Assembly (NCBI GenBank): GCA_016707115.1
Contig: JADJIH010000005.1
Location: forward strand, 1-64,000
Direction: 5' to 3'
Length of the DNA stretch: 64,000 nucleotides
DNA from: Ignavibacteriales bacterium
Lineage (GTDB): Bacteria > Bacteroidota > Ignavibacteria > Ignavibacteriales > Ignavibacteriaceae
Below, piece by piece: positions 45,894 to 55,405 of this stretch (position 1 is the stretch's first letter; each line of letters starts with the position of its first letter). A program made the translations under genes and the position numbers. The notes under the pieces were generated by a model that was not told the origin of the DNA, ran no database searches, and worked only from the letters and a program-made list of their open reading frames with translations.

Positions 45894-46218
45894 ATTAACC
45901 TCACTTATAAATTTAGATAAACAGTTAATTCATATTTATTGATTGAAAAAAAACATCGCTTAATAAGCTAAATAAATTAAATAATACTCTTCTAATCTGC
46001 CTTAATTATTTAGGGAATTACTTTTTTTCTTTCTAATTTTGACGTACAAAAAATATTGATTTTAACACTAAATGCTAAACGCAACAGTAATATTTCTTAG
46101 GGGAAAAGGTGCTTCACACTCCGAAAATTCTCTGTCCATTTATTTAATTAATAAAAAATTTATTCAACACAAACTTAATTCATCATTGATGAACAACAAA
46201 CAAAAATAGAGGTCTTTT
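45894..46218. other. Divergent intergenic region, no gene
   Basis: 325 bases between the divergent M24 peptidase and gdhA genes. Very AT-rich; must hold both promoters, but no convincing -35/-10 pair, riboswitch or small ORF was seen. GAGGT before the gdhA ATG is the likely ribosome binding site. Confidence 0.5.
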
Positions 46219-47559
46219 ATGTCTGACTACACAAATAAATTAATAGCTGATGTTAAAGCTAAAAATCCATCTGAACCGGAATTCCATCAAGCAGTTGAAG
46301 AAGTAATGGGTTCACTTGAATTGGTTTTACAACGTCATCCCGAATATCGTTCAATGAAAATATTAGAAAGAATGGTTGAACCGGAAAGAACAATTACATT
46401 CCGTGTTCCTTGGATGGATGATCAGGGCGAAATTCACATTAACCGCGGTTACAGAATTGAAATGAATTCTGCAATTGGTCCTTACAAAGGCGGATTAAGA
46501 TTTCACCCTTCTGTTACAATGGGCATCTTAAAGTTTTTAGCGTTTGAACAAGTTTTCAAAAACTCATTAACAACATTGCCAATGGGCGGCGGTAAAGGCG
46601 GTTCTGATTTTGATCCTAAAGGAAAATCTGATAACGAAGTTATGCGTTTCTGCCAGAGCTTTATGACCGAACTTCAAAGACACATTGGTCCTGATACCGA
46701 TGTACCTGCCGGTGATATTGGTGTTGGCGGAAGAGAAATCGGTTTCTTATTCGGACAGTATAAAAGATTACGAAATGAATTTACTGGTGTGTTAACAGGT
46801 AAAGGAATTAATTGGGGCGGATCACTTGTACGTCCTGAAGCAACAGGTTATGGTGTTGTTTACTTTGCACAAGAAATGTTAAAAACAAAAAATACTTCGT
46901 TTGATGGAAAGACAGTTGCAATTTCTGGATTTGGAAACGTTGCCTGGGGAGCAGCATTAAAGGCTACTGAGCTTGGTGGAAAAGTTGTTACACTTTCCGG
47001 ACCTGATGGATACGTTTATGATCCTGACGGAATTAAAGGTGAGAAGATTGATTATATGTTAAAGCTACGTGCAAGCAATAAAGATGCTGTTGAAGATTAT
47101 GCAAAAGAATTTAAAGTAAAATTTGTTGCTGGTAAACGACCATGGGAAGTTAAATGCGATGTTGCCTTACCTTGCGCTACACAAAATGAATTGAATGAAG
47201 ACAACGCAAAAGAATTAGTTAAGAATGGTTGTATGTGTGTTTGCGAAGGCGCAAATATGCCAACAACAATTGAAGGATTTAAATTATTTACGGATGCTAA
47301 AATTCTTTATGCCCCTGGCAAAGCTTCCAACGCAGGTGGTGTTGCAACTTCCGGATTAGAAATGTCACAGAACTCTATGCGCTTACCTTGGAGCCGTGAA
47401 GAAGTTGATAAACGCTTACACGAAATTATGATTAGAATCCATAGCACTTGTGTTACAACAGCAGAAAAATATGGAACACCAGGTAATTACGTTAACGGTG
47501 CAAACATAGCCGGATTCTTAAAAGTTGCTGATGCAATGTTAGATCAAGGACTTGTATAG
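46219..47559 (+). CDS. gdhA: Glutamate dehydrogenase (hexameric, NADP-type)
   Basis: 446 residues. GPYKGGLRFHPSVTMGILK and LPMGGGKGGSDFDPKGKSD contain the substrate Lys residues; DVPAGDIGVGGREIG the catalytic Asp; ISGFGNVAWGAA the Rossmann loop; PGKASNAGGVATSGLEMSQN the C-terminal signature. The 'KGGSDFDPKGKSDNEVMRF' wording is typical of the small (about 450 residue) NADP-dependent enzymes that assimilate ammonium to glutamate. This fits a cell that makes ammonium from nitrite with NrfA, although that link is inference. Confidence 0.96.
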   Translation: MSDYTNKLIADVKAKNPSEPEFHQAVEEVMGSLELVLQRHPEYRSMKILERMVEPERTITFRVPWMDDQGEIHINRGYRIEMNSAIGPYKGGLRFHPSVTMGILKFLAFEQVFKNSLTTLPMGGGKGGSDFDPKGKSDNEVMRFCQSFMTELQRHIGPDTDVPAGDIGVGGREIGFLFGQYKRLRNEFTGVLTGKGINWGGSLVRPEATGYGVVYFAQEMLKTKNTSFDGKTVAISGFGNVAWGAALKATELGGKVVTLSGPDGYVYDPDGIKGEKIDYMLKLRASNKDAVEDYAKEFKVKFVAGKRPWEVKCDVALPCATQNELNEDNAKELVKNGCMCVCEGANMPTTIEGFKLFTDAKILYAPGKASNAGGVATSGLEMSQNSMRLPWSREEVDKRLHEIMIRIHSTCVTTAEKYGTPGNYVNGANIAGFLKVADAMLDQGLV

Positions 47560-47589
47560 TTAAGAATTGATAATTAAAAATTAACAATT

Positions 47590-47617
47590 AAGGCGGTCTT
47601 TGGATCGCCTTTTTTGT
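47590..47617 (+). terminator. Intrinsic terminator of gdhA
   Basis: AAGGCGGTC (47590-47598), TTTG loop, GATCGCCTT (47603-47611, one G-T pair) and a T tract. Confidence 0.88.
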
Positions 47618-47631
47618 ATGCTTTTCAATAT

Positions 47632-47740
47632 CGTAAAGACGAGCCGGTGGCTCGTCTCCTAAAAAGCAATACTAATCGTAAAATAAATAGTTGCTTACAA
47701 CTCTGCTTTATTCAGACGACTCACCGAGTCGTCTTTACAA
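47632..47740. repeat. Inverted pair of hairpins
   Basis: AGACGAGCC-GGT-GGCTCGTCT (47637-47657) and AGACGACT-CACCG-AGTCGTCT (47714-47734). The second, read in reverse complement with its flank (TTGTAAAGACGACTCGGTGA), matches the first (TCGTAAAGACGAGCCGGTGG), so the pair is a nested palindrome of about 110 bases. The remaining gap bases to 47826 show nothing else. Confidence 0.7.
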
Positions 47741-47826
47741 TAATTTTAATTCAGTAATCCTTAATGTGCAGAGTAGCTTCTTATTTATTATATTTTAACC
47801 ATCAATAAATCAATCTCATCTTATAT

Positions 47827-50800
47827 ATGGAAAACAGATCATCAAAAGTTAAGCGGCATAGTTTAGAGGACGTTTTTAGTTCCCGCATAAAAAAATTTCA
47901 GCAGCTAATGCGTTATAAAATCCGTGAGATTCTGCTTGTTTCAAGTATCTATGACAATTATCTCTTTGAAGAAGATGGAAGACTTTATGAACTGATACGT
48001 GAAGAATACCAATCGCTTAACTTAAGTTTTGCGCCTGAACTTATACACGTTACAACTGGTGAGGATGCACTTGAAATGCTAAGCGGTGAGCATACTTATG
48101 ATCTTATAATAACAACTCTGCATATAGAAGATATGCACGTTGTAAAGTTTGCACAGATGGTAAGACAATCCGGTGTTAATCTTCCAATAATATTACTTGC
48201 TTATGATAACCGTGAAAGAAAGGAACTTACCACAAATTATGACACATCAATCTTTGAGCGTATCTTTATATGGAATGGTGATTATAGACTTCTAATAGCA
48301 ATTGTAAAATATGTTGAAGATCGTATTAATGTTGAAAACGATACAAAGAACATTGGCGTTCAATCTATAATCGTTGTAGAAGATAATATAAAATTTTACT
48401 CGTCTTATCTGCCAATAATTTACACTGAAATTTTTAAGCACTCACAAAGACTTATTCAGGAGGGTGTTAATCTTACGCATAAATTTTTAAGAATGCGTGC
48501 ACGTCCAAAAATTCTTCTCTGTACAACTTATGAAGAAGCCTGGAGCTATTATGAAAAATACCAGGAATATGTGCTAGGATTAGTTCTTGATATTAATTTT
48601 AAGCATCATGGGGTAAAAGATCCTGAAGCAGGAATAAAGTTTGCACGGACAGTTCGCTCACAACACGATGATATTCCAATTCTGCTGCAATCAAGCGATG
48701 CAAGCTTTAGAGATAAGGCTTATCAAATCGGCGCTTCGTTTATGCACAAAAATTCTCCGCGTTTATTACAGGAACTAAGAGAGTTTATGCTTCAGAATTT
48801 TGGTTTTGGTGATTTTGTTTTTGTGAACAATGCCGGTCAAGAAGTATTCAGAGCTGCAAACTTATCTCAACTGGAAGAAGCATTAATAAAAATTCCTGAT
48901 GAAAGTTTGGTTTATCATGCTTCGAGAAATCATTTTTCAAAGTGGCTTAAGGCACGTACAGAGTTTTATCTTTCATTAAAACTTAGACCACACAAAGTAA
49001 CTGATTTTGGATCAGTGCAGGGATTGCGTGATCGTCTGCTTACATCACTTCAGGAATACAGAAAAATTCAGCAGAGCGGAGTAATACTCGATTTTAATAA
49101 AGATCTGTTTGATCCCAAAAATAGTTTTGCAAGAATCGGCGGTGGTTCAATCGGTGGTAAAGCAAGAGGATTGGGATTTATCAACACACTTATAATAAAC
49201 TATAATCTAAATCATAAGTTTGATGATGTTGAAATAAGTGTTCCATCTGCAATAGTAATCGGTACAGAGGTTTACGATAAATTTATCAGCGCAAATAAGT
49301 TAGAACAGTTAGCATTTACTGATGTTGATGATCTTGAAATAACACAAAAGTTTGTGGATTCACAAAATTATCCCGTAGAAATAATTTCAAAGCTTAGAGA
49401 GTTTCTTGAGATAACACATTGTCCGCTTGCTGTAAGATCATCAAGTCTTTTAGAAGATTCACAGTTCCTTCCTTTTGCCGGAGTTTATGAAACATATATG
49501 ATTCCAAACAGTAATCCGGATATTGAAGTAAGATTAGATGAACTTCTGCAATCAATAAAAAGTGTTTATGCTTCTACGTTTCACAAAAAAGCAAAAGACT
49601 ACATCAAATCAACTTCATACGGATTAGAAGAAGAAAAGATGGCAATAGTAATTCAAAGATTGGTTGGAATGAAGCGTGAGCAAAGATTTTATCCCGATTT
49701 TGCAGGTGTTGCAAAGTCTTATAACTTTTATCCGATAGCACCTCAAAAATCTACAGACGGAATTGCACTCGTGGCACTCGGTTTGGGTAAAACTGTTGTT
49801 GAAGGCGGCAACTCAATTAGATTCTGTCCCAAATATCCAAAACATATGCTTCAATTTTTTTCTCCAAAAGAAACTCTAAAAAATGCACAACAAAAATTTT
49901 ATGCACTGGATTTAAACGGTAAACTGGATCATCATCCTGATAGTATTGAAGATCCGCTGGTTAAAAGGTTTGATTTATCTGACTCTGAAAAAGATGGAAC
50001 ATTATATTCTGTGGGATCAACTTACTCAGCAGAGAATGATGGAATATATGATGGAATTTCCCGCAGCGGAACAAGAGTCGTAACATTTGCTTCGATTTTA
50101 AAACACAAAATTTTTCCATTACCAGAAATTCTAGATCTCTTGCTCGATTTTGGTTCGTGGGGAATGGGAACCCCTGTTGAAATAGAATTTGCTGTTAATC
50201 TTAGTGTGCCCGAAGGTGAACGAAAAGAATTTGCAATGCTTCAAATGCGTCCGATGGTTCTTAGTCGTGAAAGTGAAGAATTAATTATTGGTGAAGTAAA
50301 AAAAGAAGATGTGATTTGCCAGAGTAATCAAGTGCTTGGCAACGGTGCTGTAAATGGAATTTATGACGTAGTTATTGTGGATTATGAAAAGTTTGATCGC
50401 GGTAAAAGCAAAGATGTTGCAGCAGAAGTAAGCAAAATAAATTCTAAACTTATTGCAGAAAGAAAACCATATATTTTGTTTGGAGTTGGAAGATGGGGCT
50501 CAATGGATCCGTGGCTTGGAATTCCTGTTACCTGGGATCAGATTTCCGGAGCTTCTGTAATTATTGAAGCCGGCTTTAAAGATTTTAGCGTCACTCCATC
50601 ACAAGGCTCGCACTTTTTTCAGAATCTCACTTCGTTCAGAGTAGGATATTTTACAGTTAACTCTATTGATAAAGAAGATTTTATTGATTGGGATTGGTTA
50701 ACTAAACAAGACGCAATTGAAGAACTTAACTTTACCCGTCATTTGCGGTTTGAGCAGCCAATTACTGTTAAAATGAATGGACATGAAAATCGTGGAGTAA

Positions 50801-50835
50801 TTTTAAAACCCGGAATTGAAATTGAAGAAGTATAA
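47827..50835 (+). CDS. Double-receiver / PEP-synthase ATP-binding domain fusion protein
   Basis: 1,002 residues. Residues about 32-165 form a receiver-like domain without a phospho-acceptor (YDLIITTLHIEDMHV has no Asp at the acceptor spot). Residues about 178-325 form a second, intact receiver: acid pair Glu185-Asp186 (VVEDN), Asp255 (GLVLDINF), a Ser after ILLQ, and Lys308 (SFMHKNS). From about 435 follows the ATP-grasp part of PPDK/PEP synthase: GGGSIGGKARG (438-448), LAVRSSSLLED (from 534), FAGVYETY (550-557), ALGLGKTVVEGG, and EIEFAVNL...MLQMRPM. The swivelling His domain and the PEP-binding TIM barrel are missing; the C-terminal ~180 residues (PYILFGVGRWGSMDPWLG, SQGSHFFQNLTSF) are their own conserved region. 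It may phosphorylate an unknown acceptor under two-component control. Good candidate for undescribed biology. Confidence 0.85.
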   Translation: MENRSSKVKRHSLEDVFSSRIKKFQQLMRYKIREILLVSSIYDNYLFEEDGRLYELIREEYQSLNLSFAPELIHVTTGEDALEMLSGEHTYDLIITTLHIEDMHVVKFAQMVRQSGVNLPIILLAYDNRERKELTTNYDTSIFERIFIWNGDYRLLIAIVKYVEDRINVENDTKNIGVQSIIVVEDNIKFYSSYLPIIYTEIFKHSQRLIQEGVNLTHKFLRMRARPKILLCTTYEEAWSYYEKYQEYVLGLVLDINFKHHGVKDPEAGIKFARTVRSQHDDIPILLQSSDASFRDKAYQIGASFMHKNSPRLLQELREFMLQNFGFGDFVFVNNAGQEVFRAANLSQLEEALIKIPDESLVYHASRNHFSKWLKARTEFYLSLKLRPHKVTDFGSVQGLRDRLLTSLQEYRKIQQSGVILDFNKDLFDPKNSFARIGGGSIGGKARGLGFINTLIINYNLNHKFDDVEISVPSAIVIGTEVYDKFISANKLEQLAFTDVDDLEITQKFVDSQNYPVEIISKLREFLEITHCPLAVRSSSLLEDSQFLPFAGVYETYMIPNSNPDIEVRLDELLQSIKSVYASTFHKKAKDYIKSTSYGLEEEKMAIVIQRLVGMKREQRFYPDFAGVAKSYNFYPIAPQKSTDGIALVALGLGKTVVEGGNSIRFCPKYPKHMLQFFSPKETLKNAQQKFYALDLNGKLDHHPDSIEDPLVKRFDLSDSEKDGTLYSVGSTYSAENDGIYDGISRSGTRVVTFASILKHKIFPLPEILDLLLDFGSWGMGTPVEIEFAVNLSVPEGERKEFAMLQMRPMVLSRESEELIIGEVKKEDVICQSNQVLGNGAVNGIYDVVIVDYEKFDRGKSKDVAAEVSKINSKLIAERKPYILFGVGRWGSMDPWLGIPVTWDQISGASVIIEAGFKDFSVTPSQGSHFFQNLTSFRVGYFTVNSIDKEDFIDWDWLTKQDAIEELNFTRHLRFEQPITVKMNGHENRGVILKPGIEIEEV

Positions 50836-51202
50836 AAACTTACAAATAGCTTTTTTGATTGAAATATTAGTTGGGTTTGGAACCATACTTTCAATAAGTA
50901 TAATTGGTCCAACAGCATTGGCGGCTCTTGCAGTATTGGCACTACGACCAATTATTTTGGAGAAAGAAATCATTAAAGATGAAAAGACATATTTTCAGTT
51001 TTTTTATAAAATAATACAAAGCAGTTTATCTATTATTTTTATTATGATTGTTTCTCTCATAATAATAATGCAGTTCATCCCTATCTGGAGTGCAAAATTA
51101 CCTCCATCGGAAAACCTTTTGGTTATTATACTGCCTTTTTTTCTTTTAACACACGGAGTAATTGGTTTAATTAATTATTCAAACTTCGAGTTAAAAGAAT
51201 AA
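50816..51202 (+). CDS. Small membrane protein, unknown function
   Basis: Up to 128 residues with about four hydrophobic segments (IAFLIEILVGFGTILSISII, ALAALAVLALRPIIL, SSLSIIFIMIVSLIIIMQFI, LVIILPFFLLTHGVIGLI). Start uncertain: TTG 50816 or TTG 50822, both within the last codons of the fusion gene, so translation may be coupled. No family recognised. Confidence 0.6.
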   Translation: MKLKKYKNLQIAFLIEILVGFGTILSISIIGPTALAALAVLALRPIILEKEIIKDEKTYFQFFYKIIQSSLSIIFIMIVSLIIIMQFIPIWSAKLPPSENLLVIILPFFLLTHGVIGLINYSNFELKE

Positions 51203-51300
51203 TTATTGATCTGACGATACACCAACCATCATAACTTTTCATCTTACAGTCAAATTTTAAAAGTATTATATTAGCATTTACAATTATCTAAAAGAAGTTC

Positions 51301-52431
51301 ATGCAAATGAGTTTAAACCTTAAAGCAGTATCATCTAAAAAAGATCTTAAAAATTTCATCTCATTCCCCTATGATTTATATAGAGACAATAAATACTTTA
51401 TTCCGCCATTACGTTTTGATGAGAAGAAAACCTTAAACAGAAAAGATAATCCAGCTTTTGATTTTTGCGAATCAAAATATTGGTTGGTTTATAAAGACAA
51501 TCGCATTGTTGGCAGAATTGCAGGAATTATAAACTCAAAATTCAATGAAAAGTTTAATAAAAAAGAAGCAAGGTTCGGCTGGGTAGATTTTGAAGATGAT
51601 GATTCAATCTCATCAATGTTGTTTGAAACTGTTGAAAAATGGGCCGTTGAAAAAGGTATGACTAGCATTCATGGGCCGCTTGGTTTTACTGATATGGATG
51701 GCGAGGGAATGCTGATTGAAGGTTATGATGAAGTGAGTACGCTGGGAAGCATTTATAATTATCCGTACTATCGAACTCATATTGAAAAACTTGACTACCA
51801 AAAAGATACTGACTGGATAGAATTTAATGTTCGAATAATTAGGGATACACCGGAAAAGATTGCCCGGATAGCACAGATAGCTTTGCAAAGGAATAAGCTT
51901 CATGTTCCTGTGTTCAAAAAAGCAAAAGACATGCTTCCTTATGCAAGGGATATTTTTTATTTGATAAACGAAACCTATAAAGATCTTTATGGATTTGTAG
52001 AATTAACAGACCGGCAGATTGATTCCTATGTTAAGCAGTACTTCTCCTTCATTCGTCCTGAGTATCTTCCATTGGTACTTGATGAGAATAATAAACTTGC
52101 TGCATTTGGTATAACTATGCCATCACTAAATAAGGCACTTCAGAAAATTGATGGTAAACTTTTTCCTTTTGGATTTTTACGCATTTTAAAAGAAATGAAA
52201 AAAAGTGATTCCCTGGATTTATATCTTACTGCAGTAAGAACCGACTTACAGAATAAAGGTGTAAATGCACTTCTTATAGACCAGATAAATAAAGTTTGTA
52301 TTAAAAACGGAATCAAATATGTTGAAACTAACCGTGAACTTGAAAGCAATGAAAAAGTACAAGCACAGTGGAAACTTTATGATGCACGACAGCATAAGCG
52401 AAGACGCTGTTACAAAAAAGCTTTATCATAA
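51301..52431 (+). CDS. GNAT-like acyltransferase-fold protein
   Basis: 376 residues. Starts MQMSLNLKAV (ATG 51301; ATG 51307 possible). KDLKNFISFPYDLYRDNKYF and FIPPLRFDEKKTLNRKDNPAF, then YWLVYKDNRIVGRIAGIIN are characteristic of a family of two-GNAT-domain proteins common in Bacteroidota. A second GNAT-like half is seen in YLPLVLDENNKLAAFGITMP and LTAVRTDLQNKGVNALLIDQ. Probably an N-acyltransferase; substrate unknown. RARQHKRRRCYKK is a very basic end. Confidence 0.75.
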   Translation: MQMSLNLKAVSSKKDLKNFISFPYDLYRDNKYFIPPLRFDEKKTLNRKDNPAFDFCESKYWLVYKDNRIVGRIAGIINSKFNEKFNKKEARFGWVDFEDDDSISSMLFETVEKWAVEKGMTSIHGPLGFTDMDGEGMLIEGYDEVSTLGSIYNYPYYRTHIEKLDYQKDTDWIEFNVRIIRDTPEKIARIAQIALQRNKLHVPVFKKAKDMLPYARDIFYLINETYKDLYGFVELTDRQIDSYVKQYFSFIRPEYLPLVLDENNKLAAFGITMPSLNKALQKIDGKLFPFGFLRILKEMKKSDSLDLYLTAVRTDLQNKGVNALLIDQINKVCIKNGIKYVETNRELESNEKVQAQWKLYDARQHKRRRCYKKALS

Positions 52432-52458
52432 ACTTTATTATTAAAATTATTTTTTTCT

Positions 52459-54423
52459 ATGAATGAATTTTTAATAATTCAAGACATTGTTGTAATTCTT
52501 TTGGTAGCCCTGCCAATCATTTTCCTCTTTAAAAAAATCAATCTGCCAAGTATAGTCGGATTCTTAATTGCCGGAATGCTGATTGGTCCTTATGGATTTA
52601 ATCTTATACGTTCCGTAAACCAAATAAGTGTAATGGCAGAAATTGGAATTATGCTTTTGATGTTTACAATTGGTTTAGAATTTTCTCTTTCCCAACTGAT
52701 CAGAATTAAAAAATTTCTTCTTATAGCCGGCGGATTTCAACTGCTTATTACAATTATTTTCTGTTCAATAATCTTCACGGTTTTAGGCATAGAAATCAAT
52801 CAGGCAATTTTCTTTTCGCTGTTAGTCAGTTTATCAAGCACAGCAATTGTTCTTAAAATACTTTCTGATAAAGATGAACTTGAATCACCTCACGGAAAAA
52901 TTTCTATTGGAATTTTAATTTTTCAAGATCTTGCAATAGTTCCAATGTTTCTTCTGCTTCCATTATTAAGTGGATTTGGTCAACTTGGTGGAAGTGATGT
53001 TGCAGTTAAAATTCTTATTGCATTTGGTGTTCTTGCCGGTTTGCTTCTCTTAGCAAGATTTTTAATGCCATTAATTGTTTACCAGCTTGCCAACATAAGA
53101 TCGCGTGAAGCATTTACTATTGGTGTTATTCTTTTACTTCTGGGAACTGCATATATAACACATTCATTCGGTTTATCATTTGCACTTGGTGCATTTATTG
53201 CTGGACTTATATTATCTGAATCTGATTACAATCATCAAATCGTTTCAGATATTTTACCTTTTCGCGATTCATTTAACAGTATATTTTTCGTTTCGATCGG
53301 TTTATTACTCAACATTCAATTTGTGTTAGAAAATGTTTTACTGATAAGCGGACTTACGCTTGGAATTATAATAGTAAAAACACTTGTTATTGTTGCTATA
53401 GTTTATTTTATGAAGTACCCATTACGAATTGGTATTCTTGCAGGATTAGGATTAGCACAAATCGGTGAGTTTTCTTTTGTGCTTGCGCAAGCAGGATTAA
53501 ACTTTAAACTAATTGGTAATGATTATTATAACAGTTTTCTTGCATCAACAATTTTTTCTATGATCCTCACCCCACTTTTGATAAAACTTTCCCCGTTTAT
53601 TGCAGGCAAAACATCAGCATTAGAAAAAGATAAAAAGCATAATGAAAATTATTTAGAAAACTTGCATGCTCATGTTATCATTGCAGGATTTGGTCTTAAT
53701 GGAAGTAATCTTGCCCGAGTATTAAAAGAAACAGGAATCAAATACGTTGTAACAGAATTAAATCCGGACACTGTAAAAAAAGAAAAGGCAAAAGACGAGA
53801 AAATTATTTATGGTGATATAAGCAGAGAAGAAGTATTGAAGGCTGTAAGGATAGATAAGGCAAACATTATAGTTTATGCTATTTCAGATCCTGCCGTAAC
53901 CAAACTGTCTTTGAAACTTGTAAAAAAATTAAATCCAAACATCTATGCTTTGGTTAGAACAAGATATATAAATGAAATTGATGAACTAAAAAAACTTGGT
54001 GCTGATGAAGTAATACCTGAAGAGTTTGAAACAGCTTTGCAAATATTCAGAAAAGTATTGGAAAGATATCACATTCCGCTTAATGTGATTATGAAACAAA
54101 CAACAATTCTTCGTGAAGAATCGTATAGCTTCTTACGAAAAGAAGGAGTGGATCTCAGTTCATTCACTCATCTGGATGAAATACTTGCGCAGGGTTTAAC
54201 CGAAACATATTATGTTAACGATGATAACATTCACATTAATAAAACTTTAAGTGAAATAAATCTGCGTGCAAAAACAGAGGCAACAATAATCGCAATCGTT
54301 AGAGATGGTAAAACAATCTCAAATCCTTCTGCAAAAGAAATTATAAAAGCGGCTGATACACTTGTAATTTACGGCACTCATCTTTCTGTTGATCAGGCGA
54401 TTGATCTGCTTGATGCAAAATAA
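52459..54423 (+). CDS. Monovalent cation:proton antiporter (CPA2, KefB-like) with TrkA domains
   Basis: 654 residues. Residues 1-385 form the Na/H-exchanger-type membrane domain with about 12-13 helices (e.g. PSIVGFLIAGMLIGPYGF, GIMLLMFTIGLEFSL, FSLLVSLSSTAIVLKIL, GLSFALGAFIAGLILSES). Residues about 405-520 are an RCK_N/TrkA_N nucleotide-binding domain (HVIIAGFGLNGSNLARVL, Rossmann GxGxxG form) and about 565-650 a TrkA_C domain. Exchanges K+ or Na+ for protons, probably gated by a nucleotide or dinucleotide. Starts 27 bases after the GNAT gene. Confidence 0.93.
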   Translation: MNEFLIIQDIVVILLVALPIIFLFKKINLPSIVGFLIAGMLIGPYGFNLIRSVNQISVMAEIGIMLLMFTIGLEFSLSQLIRIKKFLLIAGGFQLLITIIFCSIIFTVLGIEINQAIFFSLLVSLSSTAIVLKILSDKDELESPHGKISIGILIFQDLAIVPMFLLLPLLSGFGQLGGSDVAVKILIAFGVLAGLLLLARFLMPLIVYQLANIRSREAFTIGVILLLLGTAYITHSFGLSFALGAFIAGLILSESDYNHQIVSDILPFRDSFNSIFFVSIGLLLNIQFVLENVLLISGLTLGIIIVKTLVIVAIVYFMKYPLRIGILAGLGLAQIGEFSFVLAQAGLNFKLIGNDYYNSFLASTIFSMILTPLLIKLSPFIAGKTSALEKDKKHNENYLENLHAHVIIAGFGLNGSNLARVLKETGIKYVVTELNPDTVKKEKAKDEKIIYGDISREEVLKAVRIDKANIIVYAISDPAVTKLSLKLVKKLNPNIYALVRTRYINEIDELKKLGADEVIPEEFETALQIFRKVLERYHIPLNVIMKQTTILREESYSFLRKEGVDLSSFTHLDEILAQGLTETYYVNDDNIHINKTLSEINLRAKTEATIIAIVRDGKTISNPSAKEIIKAADTLVIYGTHLSVDQAIDLLDAK

Positions 54424-54545
54424 AACTTATCTCTTGTTCTTCCTTTAATCATTAAATCTTGCCGATCATTAAGAAAACATTTAATATAAGGTAACCATAA
54501 AGTAGTTTTGAGTGTCTAATGGATATAATCTAATAGGAGCTTTAA

Positions 54546-55349
54546 ATGAAAATATTTACTAAGTATTTAGTCGCTTTAACCTTAATCTTTGCCATATCAT
54601 TAACTCACACTTTTGCTTCATCAAAACACGATGACAAAAAAGTAATCCACGAAAAAACTTTTCAAATTGCTTCTGGTAAAAAATTAAATGTTAATGCAGA
54701 TGTTGGTGATGTTATTGTTACTGTATGGGATAAATCTGAAGTTTACATAAAAGTAACAGGCAATGAAAACGCCGCAGATAAATTTGATTTTACTTTTAAT
54801 GGATCATCTGATGAGGTAACTGTTACTGCCGAGAAAAAAAGTGGTTGGAACTGGTTTTCAAATATCAGTCTTAAGATAGAAGTAAAGGTGCCAAAGAATT
54901 TTAACATAAATGCTAACACCTCCGGTGGAGATATAAAGGTTGGCGGAGTTAACGGCGGTATTTATTTAAAAACAGCCGGCGGCGATATATGGGGCGATAG
55001 GTTTGAAGGAAACTTTTTTGCAAGCACTTCAGGCGGCGATATTAATTTCTTCTGCAGTAATTCAAAAATTGAAGCAAGTACATCAGGAGGTGATATTAAA
55101 GTTGAGTATACAGGAGTTAATCAGGGTATAGAATTAAAAACTAGCGGCGGCGATATTGATGTTAGAGTTCCGGCTGATTTTGATGCAAAAGCATTGTTAA
55201 GAACTTCCGGCGGTGATGTTGATTGTAATTTGGTAATGAACAACGTTACCAAACTTAGCGAAACAAAAATTGATGCAAATATTAATAAAGGAGGCAAGCC
55301 TTTAATTGCAGAAACATCCGGTGGTGATGTAAGTGTTTATAAAAAATAG
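54546..55349 (+). CDS. DUF4097-type exported protein with TSGGD repeats
   Basis: 267 residues with a signal peptide (KYLVALTLIFAISLTHTFA). The N-terminal part (NADVGDVIVTVWDKSEVYIKV) is the DUF4097/'head GIN' start. From about residue 123 a motif T[SA]GGD[IV] recurs seven times: NTSGGDIKVGG, KTAGGDIWGD, STSGGDINFF, STSGGDIKVE, KTSGGDIDVR, RTSGGDVDCN, ETSGGDVSVY, at spacings of about 15-45 residues, as in a right-handed beta-helix. Periplasmic or surface location; function unknown. ATAGGAG before the ATG. Confidence 0.85.
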   Translation: MKIFTKYLVALTLIFAISLTHTFASSKHDDKKVIHEKTFQIASGKKLNVNADVGDVIVTVWDKSEVYIKVTGNENAADKFDFTFNGSSDEVTVTAEKKSGWNWFSNISLKIEVKVPKNFNINANTSGGDIKVGGVNGGIYLKTAGGDIWGDRFEGNFFASTSGGDINFFCSNSKIEASTSGGDIKVEYTGVNQGIELKTSGGDIDVRVPADFDAKALLRTSGGDVDCNLVMNNVTKLSETKIDANINKGGKPLIAETSGGDVSVYKK

Positions 55350-55372
55350 TTTCGTTTGATCTCTCCCTCATT

Positions 55373-55402
55373 AAGCGCATCGTATGATGCGCTTTTTTTT
55401 TG
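55373..55402 (+). terminator. Intrinsic terminator after the DUF4097 gene
   Basis: AAGCGCATC (55373-55381), GTAT loop, GATGCGCTT (55386-55394), then seven T. Confidence 0.92.
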
Positions 55403-55405
55403 TTT

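Noticed and set aside
47827..50835. Simple annotation as PEP synthase or pyruvate phosphate dikinase
   Set aside because: Only the ATP-binding part is present; no phosphohistidine (TSH-type) motif or PEP-binding barrel was found, and two receiver domains precede it.
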